NCBI GenBank assembly: GCA_046047235.1
Contig: JBJOII010000130.1
Location: 1 to 11,808, forward strand
DNA from: JBMTVN01 sp046047235
GTDB lineage: Bacteria; Verrucomicrobiota; Verrucomicrobiia; Limisphaerales; JAHDYP01
Length of the DNA stretch: 11,808 bases
Direction of reading: 5' to 3'
Program-made: the position numbers and the translations under genes
The notes under the pieces: model-generated
The model's input: the letters and a program-made list of their open reading frames with translations, nothing else
Databases searched by the model: none
What the model was told of the DNA's origin: nothing
In this document: in pieces, positions 1 through 7,119 of the stretch
Layout: the number at the start of each line of letters is the position of its first letter
Position numbering within the stretch: the first letter of the stretch is position 1

Positions 1-1218
1 GACTTCTCCGACGCCTCACCAGTCACCCCCTTCCTCCAAGCCTTCTTCGCAGGCCTCCATACCACACCCGCATCAACCACCACTCCCATTAGCCCCCTCT
101 CCAGCCAGCTCTGTAATCACGCCCTCCGCTGGGCCACATCCATCCCCCCAACCTCCCCCAACTCGCTGCCTCCCCACCTCCAACGCACCACACGGAACAC
201 ACTCCACCACACCATACGCTTCCTCACGAACCCAACCTCCAACGACCCTAACCTCACGCTCCAACAAGCCGCCACGGCTTTCCAAACACTCCTGCCACCT
301 GTGCCGGAATCCCTGCCCCCTCCCGATAGCGCACAGCACGACTTCCTCCAATGGTACCTGTCCCTTACCCCGGACGCCTCCCAGCTACTCCAGCCCGCCC
401 AACTCAAAGCCATCCTCCGCTCGCTAACCGTCGCCCACCGCAACCTCCCCACTACCCCATCCCTGCCTCCACGCTCACTCCAACCACTCCTCACCCAACT
501 CACCCAAACCATCATCAAAACCAACCCCTCACTCCTCCTCCCAGCCCTCCCCGACTATACCCACGCCCTCCTCACCGAAACGCTTGCCCTCCCACCCTCC
601 ACTGCACACGACCTCCTCGATCCCAGGAACAACCCACCTCTCCACTACCTCACGCTCATAATCCAAACCACCGCTAACACCTCATTCCTCCCTCACCCCG
701 ATTCGCTCGCCTCGCTCGCCGTCTCTACCACCCACGCCCTCTGCCAGCAACCCGGCTGGAAAACCTTGCCCCAAAATCAACTCCGCCTCCTCCTCGACTC
801 CCTCCAGAACACTCTCACAATCCCTCACCTCCCTCCCCACACCCGCAGCACCATCTTCCTCGCCGCCATCCACGCAGCCTGCCAACGACTCGAACTCACC
901 CAACCCCAACACACCCCAACCCCTCTCCTCCTCACCTGCGTCCACTCCACGCTCCACACACTCCTTAACCCCGACCTACCCCAACCCGCCGCCTGGCAAC
1001 TCCACCACCCCAATCACATCGCCTCCATCCTCCAAATCACGCTGCGCTCACTCAGCCGCGCCCACCTGCACACCAACCCCCTTCCAGCCATACACAACAC
1101 CCTCTCGCAATTAATCCAGTCCACCTCTCTCGGCGCCCCCTTCTCCCCCCGCCAATATCAACGACTCCTCCGCCACCACCTCCAACCACCCACACCAGCA
1201 CCATGCCCGGACAACTAA
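1..1218 (+). CDS. Unrecognised helical protein, 5' end outside the window
   Basis: The reading frame is open from the first base to a TAA at 1216-1218, giving 405 visible residues, so the start lies to the left of the window. I do not recognise the family. The product looks almost entirely alpha-helical, with repeated Leu-rich amphipathic stretches of about 60-70 residues separated by Pro-rich loops, which suggests a HEAT- or TPR-like superhelix without a clear motif match. No membrane segment or catalytic motif is visible. It is extremely rich in Pro, Thr, Leu, His and Gln because the + strand is G-poor (no G at all from 474 to 543). Its last 16 bases overlap the start of the lipoprotein gene, so the two are probably co-transcribed and translationally coupled. 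The coding call rests on frame length, C-rich third positions and the overlap with a credible signal peptide. The function is unknown. Confidence 0.6.
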   Translation, partial: DFSDASPVTPFLQAFFAGLHTTPASTTTPISPLSSQLCNHALRWATSIPPTSPNSLPPHLQRTTRNTLHHTIRFLTNPTSNDPNLTLQQAATAFQTLLPPVPESLPPPDSAQHDFLQWYLSLTPDASQLLQPAQLKAILRSLTVAHRNLPTTPSLPPRSLQPLLTQLTQTIIKTNPSLLLPALPDYTHALLTETLALPPSTAHDLLDPRNNPPLHYLTLIIQTTANTSFLPHPDSLASLAVSTTHALCQQPGWKTLPQNQLRLLLDSLQNTLTIPHLPPHTRSTIFLAAIHAACQRLELTQPQHTPTPLLLTCVHSTLHTLLNPDLPQPAAWQLHHPNHIASILQITLRSLSRAHLHTNPLPAIHNTLSQLIQSTSLGAPFSPRQYQRLLRHHLQPPTPAPCPDN

Positions 1219-2027
1219 ACCCACTCCTCCTCACGCTGCTGCTCCTCACCACCAGCTGCTCCCACATCAACCACCTCCGCGAAGCTCAAACCGCCTTCAG
1301 CCAGGCCGCCACGCTCGAAAACCTCGCCCTCACTCAACCCACCGCCATCGCCACACAACCCAACCTCCTCCTCTCCCAGCCCCAGGACGCCATCGCCAAC
1401 CAACTCCTCGCCCGCACCCGCTACGAAACCGCCCTCTACCACCTCCACCAAGCCAACCCCAAAAAGCTCCAGCACGACGGTCTCCTCGCCTCCGCCCTCA
1501 CACTCCAAGCGCTCACGGAATGGCGCCTCGGCCTCTACACCAATGCCCTCACTACCCGCCAAAAAACCGACCTCACCTCATCCCCCCACCTGCCTCCGCG
1601 CGATCAAGCCCTGCTCCTCGCCCTCCCCGCCCTCATCCAAATCGACCTCGCCCACGACACCATCCTCCAACTCCCTCCCCATCCCGACCCCCGCCTCCTC
1701 ACCACCCAGTTCCTCCCCCGCCTCCGCGGCCCCCAAGGCGCCACCAGCCAAATCCAACAAGCCCGCAACCTCCTCCCCACTGAACACCCCCTCCAGCTCT
1801 ACCTCCTCCAATGCCAGCTCAGCGCCTATCGGAACTTCCAGGTCGCCCACCAAAAAATCCTCCTCCAAAACCCACCCCCAAACCACCCCGCTACGCTGAC
1901 CGCCCAAAAACACCTCCGCGAAATCCAATCCCTCGGCACCTCCCCAGCCTTCTCCACCACCACCCCAACGCTCCTAAACTTCTGGTCCCGCTTCGGCCTC
2001 AACCCCAGCACACCAGCAAACCCGTAA
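1203..2027 (+). CDS. Small predicted lipoprotein with helical repeat body
   Basis: The protein has 274 residues. The N-terminus is a hydrophobic Leu-rich signal segment (residues 5-17) ending in LTTSC, with Cys19 as the probable lipidation site. The lipobox is relaxed because Thr occupies -3, so lipoprotein status is likely but not certain. The mature part is helical: an opening of the HLREAQTAFSQAATLEN type and later segments around residues 85-110 and 170-235 resemble TPR-like helix pairs, but no canonical TPR repeat can be confirmed. The ATG at 1203 overlaps the preceding gene by 16 bases and has no Shine-Dalgarno sequence, so translation probably depends on coupling. The paired genes may encode an envelope-associated module, with this protein as the membrane-tethered partner; that is inference from position only. 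The gene ends just before the heptamer repeat array. Confidence 0.65.
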   Translation: MPGQLNPLLLTLLLLTTSCSHINHLREAQTAFSQAATLENLALTQPTAIATQPNLLLSQPQDAIANQLLARTRYETALYHLHQANPKKLQHDGLLASALTLQALTEWRLGLYTNALTTRQKTDLTSSPHLPPRDQALLLALPALIQIDLAHDTILQLPPHPDPRLLTTQFLPRLRGPQGATSQIQQARNLLPTEHPLQLYLLQCQLSAYRNFQVAHQKILLQNPPPNHPATLTAQKHLREIQSLGTSPAFSTTTPTLLNFWSRFGLNPSTPANP

Positions 2028-2035
2028 GTCAGCAC

Positions 2036-2196
2036 CTCAGCCCTCAGCCCTCAGCCCTCAGCCCTCAGCGCTATGCCCTCAGCGCTATGCCCTCAGCCCT
2101 ATGCCCTCAGCCCTCAGCCCTATGCCCTATGCCCTCAGCCCTATGCCCTCAGCCCTCAGCCCTATGCCCTCAGCCCTCAGCGCTATGCCCTATGCG
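2036..2196. repeat. Tandem 7-bp repeat array, 23 units of two alternating words
   Basis: Twenty-three uninterrupted 7-bp units can be read from 2036 to 2196: CTCAGCC (11), CTATGCC (8), CTCAGCG (3) and CTATGCG (1). Positions 3-4 are always CA or AT, never a mixture, and only position 7 varies otherwise. All three CTCAGCG units are followed by CTATGCC. Degenerate units (CTTCCCG, CTTCCCC, CTTTGCG) continue to 2217, and TCAGCAC at 2029-2035 may be a worn unit at the other end. The array starts 9 bp after the lipoprotein stop and ends about 50 bp before the GH9-like start. It resembles the short tandemly repeated heptamers known in cyanobacteria, though the sequence differs. Because 7 is not a multiple of 3, the array gives stop-free peptides of seven-residue period (MPSALSP type) in forward frames; I do not think it is translated. 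Confidence 0.93.
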
Positions 2197-2247
2197 CTTC
2201 CCGCTTCCCCCTTTGCGCTCCTCACCCAGCCCTGCCATACTGCCCCC

Positions 2248-4581
2248 ATGCACGCGCGAAGCGCCGCTCTTCAATTCCTGCTTCACCTCACTCTCCTGAC
2301 AACCTCAGGCTTCGCTCAAACCCCCACGGTCATAGAGGAGTTTGACCGGCCGTTTCTCTTCACCTACGGCAGCTGGCTCAATCGGGTCCAGCCCAGCCCC
2401 GATGGCACGGTCTCCATCACGGATGTCAGCAACCAGGGAGGCGCCGGTTACAACCTCAACCTCAGTCTCTCCCCTCACGCCAAGGATTGCCTCGCCCTTC
2501 AAGCCCGCATCGGACCCAATAACCAGACGCCCGCTCTCCGTGTGCTACTCCGCGACGAATCCGGCCAGACCGCCACCTGGGAATTCCCGCTCCCCCCAAC
2601 CGACACCCCAGGGTTCACATCGCTCTACCCCCTCGACGGCAACCCCCTGTCCCAACCGCACACGACCGACCGTGACCAGCCTCTCGACCTCGACCGCATC
2701 CGCCAAATCCAACTCATGGGAAACTGGATCGGAAACCTCCCCATGGATGTCACCCTCGACGCCATCCTCCTGGTCCCCTCCAACCCAGAGATTGAAACCC
2801 TGCGCCAAAGCCGAAAAGACCGGCTCACCCGGCTCGCGCGCGACCAGGCCTCCGAACTGGCTGAAGCCCGCCAAACCATCCAAACCGACCCCCACGGCCC
2901 TCGCATCGAACACCTCTCCGCCGCTACACCCACAACAATCGCCCTCACGCTACACGAAGGACCAACCACTCCCCACAACAACGACACCTCCTCTGCCCGC
3001 CTCACCACCACCACGGCCGATCACCCAACCAGCTACCTCATCTCGTCTCCCGATGACTTCCAATTCGACCGCCCCCAACACCCCCTGACCGTCCATCGCA
3101 AATCCCGGCCCGACACCACCTCTCCCAACCCAAACCAAGCCTCCGTTCAGCACACGATCTATTTGGAACTGCCCCACCCGCTTCAGGAAGGCCGCATCTA
3201 CCAGCTCGAACTCCTCGGCATCAATACTTCCACCAGCCAAATCACCTACACTCACCTCTCCCGCACCAATACTTGCGACACCATCCATGCCTCCCGAATC
3301 GGTTACCACCCGCACGATCCCGCAAAACTATCCTACCTCTCGCTCTGGCTCGGCAACGGTGGTCCGCAATCGTTCAGTACCCTGGACCGATTCCTCCTGC
3401 TCGACGCTGCCTCCGGCCAACCCGTCTATGGCGGCCCCATCCAAGCCATCCCCATCACCACAGACCACCCCCACGCCCGCACCCCAGTCTACTCCCTCGA
3501 CTTCTCGGAATTCCAACAGCACGGCACCTACCGCATCTGTATCCCCAACCTCGGTTGCTCCCAACCCTTCCCCATCTCAGACTCCGCCTGGACCGATGCC
3601 TTCCGCGCCTCCCTGCTGCAACTAGACAACACCGCCACCCATACAGCCTCCCCCCCGCTAAGCACGGACCTCCTCCACACCGCCTACCTTCAGCTGGAAC
3701 TGCTCGACCTGCTTCCAGTGCCTGCTTCCAACAACCCATCCACACTCCCGTTGTCAGACCTCCTCGAATCAGCTCTCAGTGACCTCGAACGTGTCACCCG
3801 CGCGAACATCACCAACCCAGTCCTCCTCTGCGCCTACGCCGCCACCGCAGCTCGCGCCGCACGCATCATCCAACCCCTCGACGCCACACGCTATACCGAC
3901 CTCCTCCAAAAGGCCTCCCAAGCCTGGCATCAGGCCCAACCCAACACTCCCGATCCAGATGCCAACGACGCCATCGTCAACGCAACCGCCACGGCCGCCG
4001 TCGAACTCTACCGACTCACCGGCAATCCCGACTACCATCAGGCTTTCGAACAAACCTACGGAACTATCGTGTCCGACCCAACCCGTGCCCTCGCGGCGCA
4101 AGACGCCCTGTTCGCCTATACTCTCCTGCCCTCCAACCGCGGCATCTCCATCCTCAAAGACCGGGCCCGCCAGACTATTCTCGAGGCCGCTAACGCCGCA
4201 GCCCGCTCCGCCACCACCTCCCCCTTCGGACTCCCCTCAGATCCTGAAGCACTCCCCGTAACCCTCGCCCGCGCTCACTTCACCTCAAAGGACCCCCAAC
4301 ACCTCACCAACCTCATCCGTCTCTGCAGCTATCTCGCCGGAGCCAACCCCGGCAACCAAACCAACCTCACCAGCCTCCCTCTCCCGCAGCTCTCCTCCGA
4401 ACTCAACGCAAACCTCCGCAGAAACTTCACCCCACCCCTTCGCGAGTGGCCTGCGACGGAATACGCCTCACCCAATACCCGAACCCTCACGACTACCGCA
4501 CTCCTCCCCCTCACTTACGCCCACGGCTACCTCGCGGGCCAAACCTCCACCCCAGCACCCAAAACTCGAAAAACGGACTAA
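2248..4581 (+). CDS. Secreted GH9-like protein with cellulase-type Ig domain, probably non-catalytic
   Basis: The protein has 777 residues with a signal peptide at 1-23 (cleavage after GFA). A beta-rich domain at about 24-180 resembles a carbohydrate-binding module and is followed by a charged helical linker (181-212). A second beta domain spans about 213-340. A cellulase N-terminal Ig-like domain (about 345-446) starts with IHASRIGY and includes YSLDFSEFQQHGTYRI. The C-terminal part keeps late GH9 elements: CAYAATAARAARI (about 528-540), ELYRLTGNPDYHQAF, and SYLAGANPGNQ near 695-704, with a possible acid Glu738 in ATEYAS. Between Trp448 and Cys528 only 80 residues remain, and no DAGD motif or HPHHR motif is visible, so the usual nucleophile/base region is missing. 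It may bind glycans without hydrolysing them. The start at 2248 is chosen because the signal peptide begins there; the frame is open upstream only through the repeat array. No Shine-Dalgarno site is present. Confidence 0.8.
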   Translation: MHARSAALQFLLHLTLLTTSGFAQTPTVIEEFDRPFLFTYGSWLNRVQPSPDGTVSITDVSNQGGAGYNLNLSLSPHAKDCLALQARIGPNNQTPALRVLLRDESGQTATWEFPLPPTDTPGFTSLYPLDGNPLSQPHTTDRDQPLDLDRIRQIQLMGNWIGNLPMDVTLDAILLVPSNPEIETLRQSRKDRLTRLARDQASELAEARQTIQTDPHGPRIEHLSAATPTTIALTLHEGPTTPHNNDTSSARLTTTTADHPTSYLISSPDDFQFDRPQHPLTVHRKSRPDTTSPNPNQASVQHTIYLELPHPLQEGRIYQLELLGINTSTSQITYTHLSRTNTCDTIHASRIGYHPHDPAKLSYLSLWLGNGGPQSFSTLDRFLLLDAASGQPVYGGPIQAIPITTDHPHARTPVYSLDFSEFQQHGTYRICIPNLGCSQPFPISDSAWTDAFRASLLQLDNTATHTASPPLSTDLLHTAYLQLELLDLLPVPASNNPSTLPLSDLLESALSDLERVTRANITNPVLLCAYAATAARAARIIQPLDATRYTDLLQKASQAWHQAQPNTPDPDANDAIVNATATAAVELYRLTGNPDYHQAFEQTYGTIVSDPTRALAAQDALFAYTLLPSNRGISILKDRARQTILEAANAAARSATTSPFGLPSDPEALPVTLARAHFTSKDPQHLTNLIRLCSYLAGANPGNQTNLTSLPLPQLSSELNANLRRNFTPPLREWPATEYASPNTRTLTTTALLPLTYAHGYLAGQTSTPAPKTRKTD

Positions 4582-4595
4582 ACCCCTCCTTCCGC

Positions 4596-4622
4596 CACGC
4601 GTGAAAATCACCCCGAACGCGT
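4596..4622. other. Palindrome CACGCGTG and nearby ACGCGT copy in the intergenic region
   Basis: Just after the GH9-like stop there is a perfect 8-base palindrome, CACGCGTG (4596-4603), and a second ACGCGT core at 4617-4622, about two helical turns downstream. The spacing could suit a dimeric regulator, but ACGCGT is not rare in GC-rich DNA. The rest of 4582-4756 shows no gene and no convincing promoter boxes. Confidence 0.25.
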
Positions 4623-4709
4623 CAAGTTAACGCCTCCTCCGCCCCATCCCTGCCCCCCCACATCAAAAAAACCACACGGTTGGCGCAGTTTCCCCACATC
4701 GGCCATCCC

Positions 4710-4724
4710 GGCACGATTCGTGCC
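4710..4724. promoter_or_regulatory. Compact inverted repeat upstream of the prepilin-like gene, possible operator
   Basis: GGCACGA and TCGTGCC form a perfect 7-bp inverted repeat around a single T, ending 32 bp before the ATG at 4757. The one-base centre makes an RNA hairpin unlikely, so protein binding to DNA is the better reading. There is no U-tract, so it is not an intrinsic terminator for the gene before it. The role as an operator is inference. Confidence 0.3.
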
Positions 4725-4756
4725 ACAGCCCTACTCAGAACCTCCTCCACCCATCC

Positions 4757-5374
4757 ATGAATACCCCCCCTCCACAACGCCACATCGGACTCACCCGACT
4801 CGACCTCGTGGTCATCCTCGCCGTCACCACCGCTCTCGGCCTTCTCCTGCTGCCAGCCCTCCACCAGACGAAATCCAAATCGCATCGCATCCACTGCGTC
4901 AATAACCTCAAACAACTCGGACTCAGCTTCCGTATCCAGGCCAGGAACACCGTCGCCCACCCCCTATTACCACCCCAAACACCCGACGCCGCCCTGACAG
5001 CCTTTCTCTCCCCCTCCAATCTCATCTCCGATACCCGCCTGCTCCACTGCCCCGCCGATACCCGCTCCACCGCAGCGCCCACCTCCACACTCACCCGATC
5101 CAATCTCAGCTATTTCATCAACCCCAACGCCGATGAACGCTTTCCCCAAACACTCCTCTACGGGGACCGCAACCTCACCAGTAATAACATCCCCGTTCCC
5201 CCAGGTCTCATCCCCATCACGGCACAACCGAAATGGAGCTGGGGACGCGACATGCACAACCAAATCGGCAACATCGCACTCGCCGATGGCAGCGTCCAAA
5301 CCATCACCTCATCCCGCCTTCAACTGATCCTCCTGCCAACTCCCGGAAGAACAAACTGGCTCGCGGTTCCATAA
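4757..5374 (+). CDS. Prepilin-like DUF1559-type protein (type II secretion pseudopilin family)
   Basis: The protein has 205 residues. Near the N-terminus is a type IV prepilin-like segment: basic residues at 8-9, Gly11 as the expected cleavage position, then LTRLDLVVILAV running into a hydrophobic helix to about residue 35. The usual Glu at +5 is Asp16 here. CVNNLKQLGLSF (47-58) and HNQIGNIALADGSVQ (167-181) match the conserved CxNNLKQxGL and HxxGxNxxxADGxV signatures of DUF1559 proteins, which are expanded in Planctomycetes and Verrucomicrobia. A CPAD motif (98-101) and YGDRNLTSN (135-143) lie in the globular domain, with Cys47 and Cys98 possibly paired. The family is thought to be exported and assembled or anchored through a pilin-like helix; the role of this member is unknown. 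The gene stands alone, with no assembly ATPase or prepilin peptidase in view. There is no Shine-Dalgarno site before the ATG. Confidence 0.8.
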   Translation: MNTPPPQRHIGLTRLDLVVILAVTTALGLLLLPALHQTKSKSHRIHCVNNLKQLGLSFRIQARNTVAHPLLPPQTPDAALTAFLSPSNLISDTRLLHCPADTRSTAAPTSTLTRSNLSYFINPNADERFPQTLLYGDRNLTSNNIPVPPGLIPITAQPKWSWGRDMHNQIGNIALADGSVQTITSSRLQLILLPTPGRTNWLAVP

Positions 5375-5422
5375 TATCCAGACCATGCTGCCGCCTGACC
5401 GCAATCAGGACCGCAGACATCC

Positions 5423-6304
5423 ATGGACCTGGATCCACTCAAAGACTGGGTTAAAAACCAAGCCCGACGCGAAGCATGGGCCTGCGGTCTCTATGGAGCC
5501 GGCTGCACCCTCTTCGGCGGCGCCGCACTCCTTGCCACCTCCATCCCAATCGCCTTTCTGGCCTCCGCCCTCAGTCACCCCATAGCGATAATCGCCCTAC
5601 CCATTGCCTTCATCACCGCCCTCTTCCTCATCAATGCCCGCACCCGGCGTCCCTATGAACAAGCCACCACCGACCTCGAACAAAAACTGCATCCTGCAGC
5701 TCGCAGCTCACGCCTCCCCGTGACGCTCCTCTCCTACCCCGGATTCGACTCCGGCAACCCCCTCCATTACCTGCTCCTCGGCCCCAGACTCTCACATATC
5801 GGTTATGCCCATCTCCAACAAGCCCTCGCGCTCCTCCAACTCAACCTCCACGATGCCGCCCTCACGCTCCAAACTCTCCTGGCCGCCGGAAAACGCCTCC
5901 CCATCGAACACCTCATCGAACATATCAACCTCCCCAATCCCGCCCCCGTCCTCCTCACTCTCAGGCAAATCCCCGGCGTCCTCCTCCTCACCCAACCGCC
6001 CACCGCCTTGACGCTCACCTCCGAGCTCCGACAAGAACTCCATGCTCTGGTCGGACCCCTCCCACCACTGCCCCGGCTCACCTCCAACAACGATCGCGCC
6101 GCCGCAGCCCTCCAAGCCATCCATAACGCCATCGGTATCCTACCCCAAAGACCAATCACCCCCATCGTCCCTAACCCGACCCCAAGACGAAAGCTCCGTA
6201 TCGCCCCACGCCATCCGGAACCCTCCCCTCCTACCCCCACTCAAAAAGAACCTCCCCCCAATCCCGCAGACATCTGGCAACAACACCGCCCGCGCAAACC
6301 CTGA
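5423..6304 (+). CDS. Unrecognised membrane protein with two N-terminal helices
   Basis: The protein has 293 residues and I do not recognise it. It has a short charged N-terminus (MDLDPLKDWVKNQARREAW), two hydrophobic segments at about 22-48 and 52-71 forming a hairpin, and then a probably cytoplasmic soluble part. Residues 100-225 are Leu-rich and helical, with stretches such as HLQQALALLQLNLHDAALTLQ that look like a helical repeat without a firm TPR match. The tail (about 250-293) is Pro-rich and basic and probably disordered. A weak AGGA lies about 12 bases before the ATG, and the gene begins 48 bp after the prepilin-like gene, so they may share a transcript. It ends 47 bp from the stop of batE, which converges on it. 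Base composition matches the other + strand genes. A partner role with the prepilin-like protein is possible only by position. Confidence 0.6.
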   Translation: MDLDPLKDWVKNQARREAWACGLYGAGCTLFGGAALLATSIPIAFLASALSHPIAIIALPIAFITALFLINARTRRPYEQATTDLEQKLHPAARSSRLPVTLLSYPGFDSGNPLHYLLLGPRLSHIGYAHLQQALALLQLNLHDAALTLQTLLAAGKRLPIEHLIEHINLPNPAPVLLTLRQIPGVLLLTQPPTALTLTSELRQELHALVGPLPPLPRLTSNNDRAAAALQAIHNAIGILPQRPITPIVPNPTPRRKLRIAPRHPEPSPPTPTQKEPPPNPADIWQQHRPRKP

Positions 6305-6351
6305 AGCCACGCTCCCGACCCAAAACAAAACCATCTTCCTGCCCCTCAATA
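6305..6351. other. Convergent junction without a visible terminator
   Basis: These 47 bases separate the stop of the + strand membrane protein from the TAG of batE on the - strand. No GC-rich hairpin followed by a T-tract is visible in either direction. Transcripts of the two blocks may therefore overlap at their 3' ends, or termination may be Rho-dependent. Confidence 0.4.
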
Positions 6352-7119
6352 CTATGGCTCACCCGCCGGCACCCACACAGCCCCCCGCGACACCCAGCCC
6401 CGTCGCTGCGCTGCATCCTCCACCTGCACCCAATCACCCTGCTCCCCCAACGCCAGCAACTCGGTCCCTTCAGAAACCACATAAAACCGACGCGACTCCT
6501 CCACCGGCCCATAACGCACATCAACGCCGTCCTGCAGCACCACCGCAAGCGGTGCGCCTTGGACGGTTCTCACCACCAGCAGCAGAACAACCGCGACAGC
6601 CGCCAACCCAATCGCACCAACCCAGATCCAGAGCTTTAACCGTCCACGCCAACCGGGCCGCCACGCAGCCACGCTGAGCAAACCAAACACCACCCACGTC
6701 AATCCAACCAACACCCCCATCCACTCACCAAAGCTCAGCCGAGTCGCCACACGCACCCAGCCGGCTCTACTCACGGAGGATGCACCCGAGACCCGATCCC
6801 GCGCGAACTGCAGGTTGGCCTGGATATCGGGATCACGCGGATCAAGCTGCAGGGCCTGACGATAGGCCACGATGGCCTTCCCAAGGTGTCCGCCCTTGAA
6901 ATGCGCGTTCCCCAAGTTGAAAGCCACTCCAGCGGAACCGACACCCTCCTGCAGAATCCCCTCATAAAGCTCAATCGCCGAAGCATAGTCCCCTTGCTCA
7001 TAAAACCGGTTGGCCTCAGTGAACCGGTCTTCCACCGACGCCCCCTGTGCCGACTGAACCAGCAGCACAAGCAGCAGTTCGATGGTGCAGACAAACCGTG
7101 CAGCCCGTTTAAACGTCAC
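6352..7119 (-). CDS. batE: BatE-like protein: TPR, two membrane helices and SH3-like domain
   Basis: The protein has 255 residues. It has a signal segment at about 9-26 ending near AQGA, then TPR helices at about 29-107 with classic positions (ANRFYEQGDYASAIELYEG; FNLGNAHFKGGHLGKAIVAY; ALQLDPRDPD). Two membrane helices follow at about 132-153 and 161-184, then a bacterial SH3-like domain (190-252) with DGVDVRYGP and GDWVQVE...GWV. This is the standard BatE layout, a scaffold-like last member of the Bat envelope complex. I choose the GTG at 7119, not an earlier start, because GGAGG lies 6 bases upstream and the signal peptide begins directly after it. The gene then overlaps the end of batD by 11 bases, indicating tight translational coupling. 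The frame stays open to 7299, but that extension is Trp/Arg/Cys-rich shadow sequence inside batD. The stop is TAG. Confidence 0.87.
   Translation of the reverse strand: MTFKRAARFVCTIELLLVLLVQSAQGASVEDRFTEANRFYEQGDYASAIELYEGILQEGVGSAGVAFNLGNAHFKGGHLGKAIVAYRQALQLDPRDPDIQANLQFARDRVSGASSVSRAGWVRVATRLSFGEWMGVLVGLTWVVFGLLSVAAWRPGWRGRLKLWIWVGAIGLAAVAVVLLLVVRTVQGAPLAVVLQDGVDVRYGPVEESRRFYVVSEGTELLALGEQGDWVQVEDAAQRRGWVSRGAVWVPAGEP

Noticed and set aside
1578..1928. Minus strand frame of Gly/Glu/Val-rich sequence opposite the lipoprotein gene
   Set aside because: It has no start context or recognisable domain, and the opposite frame has a signal peptide and gene overlap; the acidic composition is the complement of C-rich coding.
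2036..2217. CRISPR array
   Set aside because: Units are 7 bp and contiguous with no spacers, and no cas gene is present.
2073..2345. Short + strand frames made of MPSALSP/PYALSPQ repeats
   Set aside because: They are artefacts of a stop-free 7-bp repeat with ATG in many units and overlap the signal peptide of the GH9-like gene in another frame.
4582..4756. Intrinsic terminator after the GH9-like gene
   Set aside because: The palindromes present (CACGCGTG and the GGCACGA dyad) have no usable loop and no following T-tract.
6042..6677. Pro-rich + strand frame across the convergent junction
   Set aside because: It overlaps both the two-helix membrane protein and the SH3 end of batE, has low-complexity composition and no family features.
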